Origin: Nonomuraea solani
GTDB lineage: Bacteria > Actinomycetota > Actinomycetes > Streptosporangiales > Streptosporangiaceae
Length of the DNA: 64,000 nt
Direction of reading: 5' to 3'
Assembly: GCF_900108335.1 (NCBI RefSeq)
Contig: NZ_FNVT01000001.1
Span: forward strand, 984,977-1,048,976
Shown here: positions 43,568-52,542 of the stretch, one piece after another
How the letters are laid out: each line of letters begins with the position of its first letter
Numbering within the stretch: the stretch's first letter is position 1
Position numbers and translations under genes: made by a program
Notes under the pieces: generated by a model
What the model was told of the DNA's origin: nothing
What the model saw: only the letters and a program-made list of their open reading frames with translations
The model's database searches: none

Positions 43568-44715
43568 ACCCTGCCACGACCCAGGCCGGTACGGCGGTCG
43601 GAGAGAGGTGGCGGGCCGCGCGGAGTGTGATGCCGGCCGGGCACCTGGACGCGGCCGGGTGCAACGTGCCCGCCGACCGGGTGCTCGACGCGGTCGTCGG
43701 CCACCTGCGGCTGGAGCGGGAGCGGGGCGGTTACGCGGCCGTCCCCGACCTCACGGAGGCGCGAACGGCCCTGGCCGCCCTGGTCGGGGCCGGTCCGGAG
43801 GACGTGGCGTACCTGGAGAGCGGGACGGCGGCGATGGCGGCGCTCCTCGGCGGGTGGGACCTCGCGCCGGGCAGCCGCGTCGGCGTCGCCCGCACCGAGT
43901 ACGGCGGCACGGTGCTCCTGCTGCGCCGCCTGGCCGCCCGGCGCGGGTGGCGGCTGGTGGACCTGCCGGTGGACGGGGACGCCCGCGTCGATCCGGACGG
44001 CCTGCGCTCCCGGTTGACGGCGGGGCTGGACCTGGTGGTCGTCTCGCACCTCGGCTCCCACCACGGCGTCGTGCAACCGGCGGCGGAGCTGGGGGCGCTG
44101 TGCCGGGCCGCCGGGGTGCCGTTCGTGCTGGACGTGTGCCAGTCGCTGGGGCAGGTGGAGGTACGGGGGATCGGGGCGAGCGCGTACGTGGGGACGTCGC
44201 GCAAGTGGCTGGCGGGCCCGCGCGGCGCCGGCTTCCTGATAGTCCCGGACCTCACCCCCGCCATGGACGCTCCGGCGCCCACTCTCGGCGGACACCTGCT
44301 GGATGAGGATCCGGTGCCCGTGCGCGGAGTCGCTCGCTATGAGAGCTCCGAGGGCGCGATCGCGTCCCGGGTCGGCCTCGGGGCGGCCGTGCGGGAGCAG
44401 CACGAGCTGGGCCCGGCGCTCTACGCCCACCTGGCCGGACTCGGCCGCACCGCGAGGGACCTGCTCGACGGCGCCGGCGGCTGGCGGGTGGCCGAGCCGC
44501 TCGGCGAGCCGTCCGCCATCGTCACGCTCAGACCCCCGCCCGGCGACCCGGCCGAGCACGCCGCCGCGCGGGCGGCCGAGGCGTCGCTGCTGGTCAACGT
44601 CGTACCGACGGCACGGGCGCCGCTGCACCTGCGCGAGCCCGTCCTGCGCGTGTCACCCCCGCCCGGCACCCCCGAGGAGACCCTGAGAACCCTGGCCCGC
44701 GTCCTGGCCCGATGA
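43564..44715 (+). CDS. egtE: PLP-dependent hercynylcysteine sulfoxide C-S lyase
   Basis: The 383-residue aminotransferase class-V-like protein starts at GTG 43564 (GTGA overlap with egtD). Key blocks are YLESGTAAMAAL, FVLDVCQSLGQVEV with the PLP-ring Asp, and YVGTSRKWLAGPRGAGF with the Schiff-base Lys. It cleaves the C-S bond to give ergothioneine and ends the operon. A weak CACCC/GGGTG stem follows the stop. Confidence 0.92.
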   Translation: MNPATTQAGTAVGERWRAARSVMPAGHLDAAGCNVPADRVLDAVVGHLRLERERGGYAAVPDLTEARTALAALVGAGPEDVAYLESGTAAMAALLGGWDLAPGSRVGVARTEYGGTVLLLRRLAARRGWRLVDLPVDGDARVDPDGLRSRLTAGLDLVVVSHLGSHHGVVQPAAELGALCRAAGVPFVLDVCQSLGQVEVRGIGASAYVGTSRKWLAGPRGAGFLIVPDLTPAMDAPAPTLGGHLLDEDPVPVRGVARYESSEGAIASRVGLGAAVREQHELGPALYAHLAGLGRTARDLLDGAGGWRVAEPLGEPSAIVTLRPPPGDPAEHAAARAAEASLLVNVVPTARAPLHLREPVLRVSPPPGTPEETLRTLARVLAR

Positions 44716-44780
44716 AAGGTTCACCCTCGATTGACGGGTGGCGGCCCCCGTTGTACGCCTGATCAAAAAGGGGGGGACCG

Positions 44781-46187
44781 TTGACCTTCTTACGTGTGAT
44801 CATCGCCACGGCCACCGCGGCGGCCCTGACCGCGCACCCGCAGCCGGCGGCGGCCCCGTCCGTCCAGGTCCTGCGCAACACCCTGGTCGACCCGCGGGCC
44901 ATCTACTTCGTCTCCTACGACGGCCTGGTCAACCAGGCGACCTTCCAGCAGGACGGCATCCTCACGCACGCCGGCCACCAGTACACCGCCTGGTACACCG
45001 CCGACCGCAGCGCCATGATCGCCCGCCGGACGTACAACGGCACCGCCCAGCCCGGCCCGTGGCAGACGCTCAAGCTGCCGCACAGGCTGACCGCCGACGA
45101 CTCCCACAACGTCATCTCGCTGGGCGTCTCCCGCCAGGACGGCCGGCTGCACATCGCGATGGACACCCACAACACCGCCGTCCACTACGTCAAGTCGGCG
45201 CCGGGCCTCGTCAACGCCGCCACCTGGTCGCTCGCGCAGTTCGGCCCCGTGCAGCGCACGCTCGACGGCGTCGGCCTGGGCGACATCACCTACCCGCAGT
45301 TCCTCGCCACCCCGGAAGGGCGGCTGCAGCTCAGCTATCGCACCGGCGGGTCGGGCAACGGCACGAACGAGCTGGCCGAGTACGACAACGGCACCTGGAC
45401 CAGGCTCGGCCGCTGGCAGTCGGCGACCGGCACCTACACGACCGCGCACGGCGGCAGCACCACGCGCAACATGTACCTGCACGGGCTCGACTACGGGCCG
45501 TCCGGCCGGCTGCACGCCGCCTACACCTGGCGCGAGGGCAACTTCGGGGTCATCTGCGCGCCGGGCGGCATCAGCAACCACGACACCGGCTACGTCTACA
45601 GCGACGACCGCGGTCGCACGTGGAAGACCGCCAACGACGCGACGGCCGCCGTGACCGGCACCGGCACCCAGGTCTCCATCAATACCCCGAACCAGGTCGT
45701 GGACCCGCTGAACCCCGACCACGCCCTGATGAACCAGGAGGCGCAGGCCGTCGACTCCCAGGGCCGCCCGCACGTGCTCATCAGCTACGTGCCCGGCCGC
45801 TTCACCCAGTGCGTCACCGACTTCGTGGCCGGCCGCCGCGCGAACGCCCGCAACTTCCACCTCCGCCGGCTCGCCGACGGGACCTGGAGAAAGGTCGAGG
45901 TGCCGGTGCCCCTGCAGGCGTTCGGCCGCTCCCGGCTCGTCCTGGACGCGCGGGACAACGCGTACGTCATCATGCCCGGCGGCCGCATCGTCGCGGCGAG
46001 CGCGGCCGCCGGCTGGAGCGACTGGACGCTCCGGTACGACGCCGCCGGCCTCAACGCGTTCGGCGAGATCGTCGTGGACGACTCCGCGGCGCGCACCACC
46101 GGGGTGATCTCGCTCGCCTACCAAGAGCGCTCCTCGGGCACCACGCCGTCCCCTCTCCGCGTCCTGGACGTCCGCCTTCTCGGTTGA
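44781..46187 (+). CDS. Secreted BNR_4-type beta-propeller protein, possible polysaccharide lyase
   Basis: The 468-residue protein starts at TTG 44781, placed by a GGGGGGGA ribosome site; GTG 44796 is an alternative. A signal peptide (~1-25) is followed by repeated propeller blades (QYTAWYTADRSAMIARR, GLGDITYPQFLATPEGRLQLSYRTG, VYSDDRGRTWK Asp-box, VDSQGRPHVLISYV). The His in DDSHNVISLG and the Asn/His/Tyr/Arg-rich face recall PL24/PL25-type ulvan lyases and related BNR_4 enzymes, but the catalytic set cannot be confirmed by eye. It stands alone between the egt operon and an NAD(P)-binding protein gene. Confidence 0.65.
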   Translation: MTFLRVIIATATAAALTAHPQPAAAPSVQVLRNTLVDPRAIYFVSYDGLVNQATFQQDGILTHAGHQYTAWYTADRSAMIARRTYNGTAQPGPWQTLKLPHRLTADDSHNVISLGVSRQDGRLHIAMDTHNTAVHYVKSAPGLVNAATWSLAQFGPVQRTLDGVGLGDITYPQFLATPEGRLQLSYRTGGSGNGTNELAEYDNGTWTRLGRWQSATGTYTTAHGGSTTRNMYLHGLDYGPSGRLHAAYTWREGNFGVICAPGGISNHDTGYVYSDDRGRTWKTANDATAAVTGTGTQVSINTPNQVVDPLNPDHALMNQEAQAVDSQGRPHVLISYVPGRFTQCVTDFVAGRRANARNFHLRRLADGTWRKVEVPVPLQAFGRSRLVLDARDNAYVIMPGGRIVAASAAAGWSDWTLRYDAAGLNAFGEIVVDDSAARTTGVISLAYQERSSGTTPSPLRVLDVRLLG

Positions 46188-46214
46188 CACTCTACCCCGT
46201 TCAATGTCTATGCT
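46184..46214 (+). promoter_or_regulatory. Promoter candidate before the NAD(P)-binding gene
   Basis: TTGACA (46184-46189) overlaps the stop of the BNR gene, and TATGCT lies at 46209-46214. Spacing is 19 bp, longer than ideal. Confidence 0.4.
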
Positions 46215-46217
46215 CTG

Positions 46218-46249
46218 CTCAATAACTACACGGCGTTCAATTTATTGAG
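46218..46249. repeat. Inverted repeat CTCAATAA-N16-TTATTGAG over the ribosome site
   Basis: Perfect eight-base arms lie between the promoter and the ATG at 46257; the right arm overlaps the GAGGAG ribosome site. The octamer CGTTCAAT also occurs twice nearby (46198-46205, 46234-46241). This may be an operator for an unlinked repressor. Confidence 0.45.
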
Positions 46250-46256
46250 GAGAGTC

Positions 46257-46922
46257 ATGCGCATCGGAGTGTTCGGCGCCACGGGGGTCATCGGATCGCG
46301 TGTCGTCACCGAGGCCACGAGCCGCGGCCACCAGGTCACGGCGTTCACCCGCGGTTCGGCCTGGACCCCGGCCGAGAACGTGACCTGGCGGACGGTCGAC
46401 CCCCTGGACGCCGACGACGTGGCCGGTGTCATCGGCGGGCTGGACGTGCTGGTCAACGCGCTCAACGCGGGCCGGGGCATCCCCGACACCATCGCCAACG
46501 CGGACGTGCTGCCGAGCGCCGCCCGGTCACTGCTGGAGGCCCTGAACCGGCACCCCGCCATCCGGCTGATCGTCATCGGGGGCGCGGGCAGCCTGGAGGT
46601 ACGGCCCGGACTCCAGGTCGCCGACGTCGAGGGCTTCGCCGAAAGCCTGCCGGTGAACCTCGGCGTCCCCGTCGAGTACGCCAAGGTCGTCGAGGCCGGC
46701 CGCGAGGCGCTGGCCCTCTACCGCCTGTCCAACCGGAACTGGACCTACCTCAGCCCCTCGTCCGGCCTGATCGAGCCGGGGCCGCGCACCGGCCGGTTCC
46801 GGATCGGCGGGAACCAGCTCCTCACCGGCGAGGACATCTCCGCGGAGGACGTGGCCGTCGCGGTGATCGACGAGGCCGAGCTGCCCCGGCACGTACAGCG
46901 CCGGTTCACGGTGGGCTACTGA
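46257..46922 (+). CDS. NAD(P)-binding Rossmann protein (NmrA/epimerase-like)
   Basis: The 221-residue short protein opens with the dinucleotide motif GVFGATGVIGSRVV, then LDVLVNALNAG and LIVIGGAGSLEV. It has the size of the NAD(P)H-binding YwnB/BVR-B-like group rather than full sugar epimerases. ATG 46257 follows GAGGAG; the upstream TTG is ignored. Substrate is unknown. The stop region overlaps the convergent ATP-grasp-like gene by 17 bases. Confidence 0.85.
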   Translation: MRIGVFGATGVIGSRVVTEATSRGHQVTAFTRGSAWTPAENVTWRTVDPLDADDVAGVIGGLDVLVNALNAGRGIPDTIANADVLPSAARSLLEALNRHPAIRLIVIGGAGSLEVRPGLQVADVEGFAESLPVNLGVPVEYAKVVEAGREALALYRLSNRNWTYLSPSSGLIEPGPRTGRFRIGGNQLLTGEDISAEDVAVAVIDEAELPRHVQRRFTVGY

Positions 46923-48336
46923 CCGTCAGCAGCCGGCCGATCGCGGCGGTGACACGCCGGGTGAAGGGCGAGACGCGGCCGGGGCCGTGGAAGGGCTCCG
47001 TGGCGCCGTCCGTGACGCCCTCGACGGTGGCGAGGTCGGCGCCGGGATGGCACACGACGTCGGGGCCCGGCAGGTCGGCGAGCAGGAACTCGCCCTGGTC
47101 GGCGCGGGCGTCCGCGGGGTGCGCGCCGGGGCGCTCCCAGCGCAGGCGATCGCGGTCGTCGAGCCGGTAGACGCCCGATCCCTGCCCGGCGGTCACCCGC
47201 ATCGGCCCGCCGTCGTGGCCCAGCCGGACCCGTACCGAGAAGGGGCCGCCCCGCTGGGTGGCGCGTACCAGGCTGAGGTGGTTGAACTCGTTCGGGTCGG
47301 CCAGCCAGCTCACCCGCGTCCCCAGCATCACGGCCAGGTGCGCGAGCATGAACGGGGGCAGGCCGATGAGCTGCTGGCCGGCCCCCGACACCTCGGGGCT
47401 CTTGTGGTGGCGCCACTTGACGCCGGACAGGTAGACGCGCTCGCTCGGCGTGAGCAGGGCGTCCAGGGTGAACAGCCCGGCGACGCCGTACCGGCGCCAG
47501 GCCCAGAGCGCGACGCGCTCCGCGCACTCGAAGAGCAGCGCGGCGGCGGTCGCCGGCCAGGGGCGCGACCAGTCGTGGCCGTCGCAGGACTCGTCGGTGG
47601 TGGCGTGCGAGGGGCGGTCGACGTACACGTTCAGACCACCGGCGCCGTCGGGGACGCCGAGCACGGTGACGGCGCACGGCCAGCCGTCCACGTACGCCGC
47701 CACCCGGTACGGCCCCAGCAGCCGCACCGCCCGCCCCATGTCCGCCTCGTCCGCCACGATCACCGTCCTGCTCCCGCCGGACATACCGCCCGCCTGCACC
47801 ACGACCCGCTCGGTGCCGACCGAGCGCCGCAGCTCGGCCAGCCCCGGCAGCCGGTCGGCGGGCACGCAGCGGATCCGCGCCACGGCGGGCACCCCGGCCG
47901 CGCGCAGCAGGTCGTCGAACAGGTGCCTGGCCTCCAGAACGGCGCGCACGCCCGGGTCGATGGCCGCGACCGTGCCGCCGGGCCCGGCCAGCTCGTACGG
48001 CCGTTCCCCGGCACACCAGGTGGAGATCACCGGCGGCCGGTCCAGCTTGACCAGGTGGCGGGCGGCGTCGTGGCGTACCCGGCGCAGCCAGCCCTGACGC
48101 TCGGCCACCGACCGGACGTGGGTGCGTTCCTCGGCGGCGACCACCATGCCGGGCAGGGCGGGGGCCCACGCCGCGTAGCAGCCGATGCTCAGCGCGGGCC
48201 GCAGCGCCCCGATGGGGGCGGGGCCCGTGTAGCAGGCGCGCAGGGCGGCGCCGAACCGGTCGACGGTGACCAGGGGACGGCCCGCCAGGGCGGTCAGCAG
48301 CTCGCGGTGCGCCGTCTCGGCACGGGCGTCGTCCAT
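46906..48336 (-). CDS. ATP-grasp-like ligase protein of unknown substrate, degenerate metal site
   Basis: The 476-residue protein shows an ATP-grasp-like central region. ERVVVQAGGMSGGSRTVIVADEADM looks like the nucleotide-binding glycine loop, YRVAAYVDGWPCAVTVLGV like the second strand pair, and GLFTLDALLTPSERVYLSGVKWRHHKSP stands where ligases have the metal-binding E-x-N-P-R. Here the acidic/Asn ligands are not obvious. It is divergent from an HTH-TPR regulator gene and shares a 108-bp intergenic region with a long inverted repeat. Peptide or carboxylate-amine ligation is possible; inactive paralogue also possible. Confidence 0.5.
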   Translation of the reverse strand: MDDARAETAHRELLTALAGRPLVTVDRFGAALRACYTGPAPIGALRPALSIGCYAAWAPALPGMVVAAEERTHVRSVAERQGWLRRVRHDAARHLVKLDRPPVISTWCAGERPYELAGPGGTVAAIDPGVRAVLEARHLFDDLLRAAGVPAVARIRCVPADRLPGLAELRRSVGTERVVVQAGGMSGGSRTVIVADEADMGRAVRLLGPYRVAAYVDGWPCAVTVLGVPDGAGGLNVYVDRPSHATTDESCDGHDWSRPWPATAAALLFECAERVALWAWRRYGVAGLFTLDALLTPSERVYLSGVKWRHHKSPEVSGAGQQLIGLPPFMLAHLAVMLGTRVSWLADPNEFNHLSLVRATQRGGPFSVRVRLGHDGGPMRVTAGQGSGVYRLDDRDRLRWERPGAHPADARADQGEFLLADLPGPDVVCHPGADLATVEGVTDGATEPFHGPGRVSPFTRRVTAAIGRLLTVSSPP

Positions 48337-48366
48337 TCCTGTTCCTTCTTCTCAGCGAGAGTGGTC

Positions 48367-48408
48367 ACGATGCGCACTATTGACGGTGCGCTGCGTACGG
48401 CGCATCGT
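48367..48408. promoter_or_regulatory. Nine-base inverted repeat in the divergent ATP-grasp/HTH-TPR promoter region
   Basis: ACGATGCGC (48367-48375) and GCGCATCGT (48400-48408) are perfect arms around a 24-bp spacer holding TTGACG (48379-48384 on the plus strand) and an inner TGCGC/GCGCA pair. The position suggests an operator for the divergent HTH-TPR regulator. Confidence 0.5.
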
Positions 48409-48444
48409 CGAGGGCACCGCGTTGTGAAGCGATGTGAAGCTGCG

Positions 48445-49818
48445 ATGCCGCCCCGGCGTACCCGTCCCGTCGTGAACCTGGCCCTCGCCGCGCTGATCGA
48501 GCGGGCCGGCTGGACGCACGCCGAGACCGCGCGGCACGTCAACGCCGTCGCCGCCGAGACCGGGGAGCGCATCCACTACGACCGGTCGGCCATCGGGCAC
48601 TGGCTGACCGGCACCATCCCCAGGCCCGAGGCCGTGCACGCCGCGGTGGAGGCGTTCCGGCGCCAGCTCGGCCGGACCGATCTCACGCCCGCGCACCTCG
48701 GCTGGCCCGACCCGGCCGTCGCGCCGCCCGCCGACGACCCCTGGCGCGGCGACCCGGTCGCCCGGCTGGCCACGCTGGGGGAGGACGACCTGCTGAACCG
48801 GCGGACGGTGCTGACGGCGGGCACGTTCACGCTGGCCGCCCTGTCGGCGCGCGGCGGCGGGATCCGGCCCCGTGCCCCCGCCGGGCGCGCGGGGGCGGGC
48901 GACGTCGCCCGCATCCGCGCCGCCACCGCCAGCTTCGCCGACCTCGACGACCAGTACGGCGGCGCCCACGCCCGCGCCGCGGTCGCCGCCTACATCGCCC
49001 GCGAGGTCGCGCCCCTCCTGCACGAGGCCACCGGCCGGACCCGCCCCGACCTGTTCGGCGCGGCGGCCGAGCTGAGCTACCTGGCCGCGTACATGGCCAT
49101 GGACGCCGGGGCCAACGCCCTGGCCCAGCGCTACTACATCAGCACCGTGCGGCTGGCGGACGAGGTCGGCGACCTGGTGCTGCGCGCGACCGCCTTACGC
49201 AGCATGGCCGTCCAGGCGGCCGAGCTGGGCCACGACGGCGAGGCCCTGGCGCTGGCCGACGCCGCCGCCTCCGCGCTCGGTGGCCGCGGTCCCGACCGTA
49301 CGCAGGCGTGGATCACCGGCATGCGGGCGGAGGCGCACGCGGGAGCGGGCACCCGCTGGGACGCGCTCAACCTGCTGCGCCGCACCGAGACCCAGCTCGA
49401 ACGCGCCGACTCGCCGCCGGAGGCGCTGTGGACCGGCAACTACCGGCGCGAGTCCCTGGAGCACCAGATCGGGCTGACCCTGACCCGGCTGGGCGACCAC
49501 GCCACCGCCGCCCGGCACTTCGCCGCCTCCATGGAGGCCCGCCGGCCCGGCGAACGGCGTACCAGGGCGCTGATCGGCCTGCGGGCGGCGCACGCGTTCC
49601 TGCGCGCGGGCGAGCTGGAGCGGGCCGCCGGCACGGTGCTCGGTCTCAGCGACGACGTGCGGCTGATCGCCTCCGCCCGGGTGCGTGACGAGTTACGCAG
49701 CCTGCGGGCGGACTGGCAGCCGTACCGCGACAGCCCGGTGATCGCCGAGGTGGACCGGGCCGTCGCGGAGGCCGCCGGGCTCAGAGCGGGCCGGCGCGGC
49801 GGCCGGCGCCGCGCCTAG
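48445..49818 (+). CDS. HTH-TPR transcriptional regulator (actinomycete XRE/tetratricopeptide type)
   Basis: The 457-residue protein begins MPPRRTRPVVNLALAALIERAGWTH, an XRE-like HTH (~8-75, HYDRSAIGHWLTGTIPRPE). A linker with an internal NRRTVLTAGTFTLAAL segment resembles a Tat signal but is not N-terminal. TPR-like helices follow (~170-440, for example AAELSYLAAYMAMDAGANALAQRYY). This architecture is common in Streptomyces and relatives, where function is mostly unknown. ATG 48445 is chosen by the family-typical N-terminus; GTG 48424 and ATG 48370 are alternatives. It is divergent from the ATP-grasp-like gene. Confidence 0.8.
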   Translation: MPPRRTRPVVNLALAALIERAGWTHAETARHVNAVAAETGERIHYDRSAIGHWLTGTIPRPEAVHAAVEAFRRQLGRTDLTPAHLGWPDPAVAPPADDPWRGDPVARLATLGEDDLLNRRTVLTAGTFTLAALSARGGGIRPRAPAGRAGAGDVARIRAATASFADLDDQYGGAHARAAVAAYIAREVAPLLHEATGRTRPDLFGAAAELSYLAAYMAMDAGANALAQRYYISTVRLADEVGDLVLRATALRSMAVQAAELGHDGEALALADAAASALGGRGPDRTQAWITGMRAEAHAGAGTRWDALNLLRRTETQLERADSPPEALWTGNYRRESLEHQIGLTLTRLGDHATAARHFAASMEARRPGERRTRALIGLRAAHAFLRAGELERAAGTVLGLSDDVRLIASARVRDELRSLRADWQPYRDSPVIAEVDRAVAEAAGLRAGRRGGRRRA

Positions 49819-51719
49819 CGCACGACCGTACGGGCGGCGACGAGCTCCCCGCCCTGGAAGCCCTCCACCCGGATCACCCGGGCGGCGCCGGCGCCGGGAA
49901 CGGGCACCGTGACCACCTCCTGCGCCAGGTCCGCCGACGCCCGCGGCCGGCCGTCCAGGTAGACGTCCGCCCGGTCCAGCAGCGCGGTCGTGAGCGTCAG
50001 CTCGTCGGCGGCCACCGCCACGTCGAGCCGCCGCACCGTGCCGGTGGCCAGCAGCTCCCCGGCGCGGGCGAGCAGGTCCGCGTTGCTCTCCAGCACGTCC
50101 GTGCGGGTCATGCGGTGGCGGTGCGTGGGCACCACGCCGAGGTCCTCGACCGGCGTGCCGGCCAGGTCGCCCACGCGCAGCGTGCGCCGGATCGACACCC
50201 GCATGTTCGCCTTGCCGGGCAGCGGCTTGTACGGGCTGTCCGGCGACGGCGAGGGCAGTTCGAGCAACTGCTTGAGCAGCGCGTGCGTCCACACGTTGGC
50301 GCCGCCCGCGCCGGTGTTGTCGTCGGTGCCGAGCACCGGCCCGATCCGGTGGTCCTGGAAACCGGCGGCGAAGATGTCGGTCGCCGAGTAGCAGCGGGCG
50401 TCGGTGATCAGCACGACCGGGCCGAAATACTGCTGGCCGAGGGCGTTGGCCCCGCCGGTGGGCGTGATGGAGTAGCCGCCGGAGAAGACGGCGCCGGTCT
50501 CCAGCGCCTGGTTCATGGACGGGCACCAGGGGCCGAGGTCGATCTGGCCGGTCGGGTTCTCCTGGTGCTGCTTGCAGATGCGCACGTTCAGGGCCGTCGC
50601 GATGAATTGGGTCGGCTCGGGCGTGATGGGGCGCGGGGTGAGCGTCTGCAGGAGGAACTCACTGGCGAAGATGTGCCCGCCGCCGTTGGCGCGCACGTCC
50701 ACGACGAGGCCGTTCTGCGGCAGCAGCCCGATGAGCCGGACGAACTCGCGGACGAACCCGTCGGGGTCGTTGACGCTGAAGGTGAACACGCGGATGTGGC
50801 CGAAGGTGCCGGACGGCGTGACGATGCTCCTGGCACGGAAGATCGACGGCATGGGCGTCGGCAGGTCCGCGCCCGGCTGCGCCTTCTCGGCCGACAGCTC
50901 GCCGGTGTCGATCCGCTCCTCGCTCGTGATGGTCTGCGGGACGTACAGGAGCTGGAGCGCGCGGCCGATCTCGTCGGTGCCGAGGTCGAGCCCCTGCGCC
51001 ACGGCCGCCGTGCTGACCTGGTCGGCGTCCACGAAGGACGGCTGGTTGTCGGTGACCTGCCACCTCTCGCGCAGCTCGCGCTCGATCCCGTCGGGGTCGA
51101 GGTAGGTGAGCACGACCCAGTCCTCGTCGGGCGGCACGTGGATGCGCAGCGGCCGGATGGTCAGCGACTCCAGCCCGCGCGAGTGCCGCGCCGCCGGGTT
51201 ACTGCCGGCGAACTTGGCCGCGTTCAGGTCGACCGCTCGGTCGATGGGGACGCCGTTCCAGTGGGTGACCTCGACGCCCGGCCCGAACCCGGCCGGCGCG
51301 GCATAGCCCTGGACGGTCCTGGTCACCGCGTAGCGGCGGGCGTCGCCGTCGTAGTACTCCTCGATCAGGTACGGGAGGTAGGCGATCTTGGTGTTGTACG
51401 GCGCCGGCAGGATGTAGTTGGTGTGCAGGTCGCGTACCGAATGGAAGATCTCCGACAGCTCCTGGTGGAAGCGCGCCTCCGGGTCCATGGTCGTCGCGCT
51501 CTGCCGGCTCAGCCGCACGGCCAGCAGCCGCAGCCGCTGCACCGGATTGACCGCGTGCATCGCGGCCTTCAGCGGCAGATGCACGTAGTTCTGCTCGATG
51601 AGCACCAGAGCCTGCTGGACCAGGGTCCTCCGGTCGGCGAGCGTCAGCGTGCCCGCCATCCGCACGAAGTCCTGGAGCTCCATCGCCCCGGCGAGCTGCT
51701 TGCCCGCGCCCTCGGTCAT
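49815..51719 (-). CDS. S41-family peptidase (C-terminal processing-like)
   Basis: The 634-residue protein has an N-terminal helical region, a PDZ-like segment (~150-200, GFGPGVEVTHWNGVPIDRAV) and an S41 core (GHIRVFTFSVNDPDGFVREFVRLIG, LVVDVRANGGG, then LITDARCYSATDIFAAGFQDH with the nucleophile Ser). The usual catalytic Lys/His partners cannot be assigned by eye. There is no signal peptide, so it may be cytoplasmic, like tricorn-type S41 members. ATG 51719 was preferred to the GTG-initiated extension at 51761. It converges with the HTH-TPR gene (four-base overlap). Confidence 0.82.
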   Translation of the reverse strand: MTEGAGKQLAGAMELQDFVRMAGTLTLADRRTLVQQALVLIEQNYVHLPLKAAMHAVNPVQRLRLLAVRLSRQSATTMDPEARFHQELSEIFHSVRDLHTNYILPAPYNTKIAYLPYLIEEYYDGDARRYAVTRTVQGYAAPAGFGPGVEVTHWNGVPIDRAVDLNAAKFAGSNPAARHSRGLESLTIRPLRIHVPPDEDWVVLTYLDPDGIERELRERWQVTDNQPSFVDADQVSTAAVAQGLDLGTDEIGRALQLLYVPQTITSEERIDTGELSAEKAQPGADLPTPMPSIFRARSIVTPSGTFGHIRVFTFSVNDPDGFVREFVRLIGLLPQNGLVVDVRANGGGHIFASEFLLQTLTPRPITPEPTQFIATALNVRICKQHQENPTGQIDLGPWCPSMNQALETGAVFSGGYSITPTGGANALGQQYFGPVVLITDARCYSATDIFAAGFQDHRIGPVLGTDDNTGAGGANVWTHALLKQLLELPSPSPDSPYKPLPGKANMRVSIRRTLRVGDLAGTPVEDLGVVPTHRHRMTRTDVLESNADLLARAGELLATGTVRRLDVAVAADELTLTTALLDRADVYLDGRPRASADLAQEVVTVPVPGAGAARVIRVEGFQGGELVAARTVVR

Positions 51720-51816
51720 ATCGTTCACCCGTCCCGGTCGTGTGTGATCGAATACCGGCACGGTGACACGAGATCGGCACGTGGCGCATCGGGAGCCGTC
51801 CTAGGGTTTTCCCTAG

Positions 51817-52542
51817 TCAGAAGGCGTAGTTGCGGAGCACGGCCAGGGCCTGCGCGCCGTGCGGGCCCGTCGCCTTGAGCGCCGAGTCGGCGGGCGACAG
51901 GCGGCGGGCGCCGACCCGGCAGAAGTCGGCGGCCGGGCCGGTCACCGTGGAGGGCGCGGCCGGGTCGCCGAAGTGCCAGAGGTCGCCGCCGGGCGCGGTC
52001 AGCTCGCAGTGCACGGGGCCGCCCTCGATGCCCTCGACCTGGAAGGCGTACGGCAGCGTGCGATGGCCGAGCCAGGCGATGTGACGCAGGCGGGCGGTGT
52101 CGGGGTAGGGCAGGCCGAGCGGGGTGGTGATGTCGTAGGCGTGCGCCCAGTGCTCGGCCAGGCGGGTGGTGGCCAGCGTCGCCGGCGACAGGGCGGTGGC
52201 CACCCACGACAGGCGGGTGCCCTTGGGCAGCGCGCGCAGCGCTCCGGGCGTGGCGGCGGTGGCCGCCCGCCAGCGGGCCAGCAGGTCGGCGGGGGTGACG
52301 TGCCGCTGGGCCGCCACGACCGCTTCGGCCATGGCGTCGACGTCGCCCCGGGGCAGGGTCAGCTCGTCGCCCGCGATGGAGGCGGCGACGAGTTCCTCGG
52401 TCTGGGCCAGGTGCACGACCACGTCGGAGACGGTCCAGCCGGCGGCGGCCGAGGGGTGGGTCCACTGGCCGGCGGTGAGGCCGGCCAGGACGGCGTCGAG
52501 TTGCGCGTACTCGGCCTGGAGGTCGTCGAAGATGTCGGTCAT
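51817..52542 (-). CDS. DinB/MDMPI-fold protein (TIGR03084-like maleylpyruvate isomerase family)
   Basis: The 241-residue protein has an N-terminal DinB-like four-helix domain (~1-160) with metal-binding His positions in VSDVVVHLAQTEE and LAEHWAHAYD, and a C-terminal alpha/beta domain. Family members use mycothiol or act as thiol-dependent S-transferases or isomerases; substrate is unknown. The ATG lacks a ribosome site but TATTCT lies six bases upstream, so the transcript is probably leaderless. It is divergent from the OxlT-like gene. Confidence 0.82.
   Translation of the reverse strand: MTDIFDDLQAEYAQLDAVLAGLTAGQWTHPSAAAGWTVSDVVVHLAQTEELVAASIAGDELTLPRGDVDAMAEAVVAAQRHVTPADLLARWRAATAATPGALRALPKGTRLSWVATALSPATLATTRLAEHWAHAYDITTPLGLPYPDTARLRHIAWLGHRTLPYAFQVEGIEGGPVHCELTAPGGDLWHFGDPAAPSTVTGPAADFCRVGARRLSPADSALKATGPHGAQALAVLRNYAF

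Noticed and set aside
48781..48850. Twin-arginine export signal in the HTH-TPR protein
   Set aside because: The NRRTVLTAGTFTLAAL segment is internal, after a DNA-binding domain, so it cannot act as an N-terminal signal.
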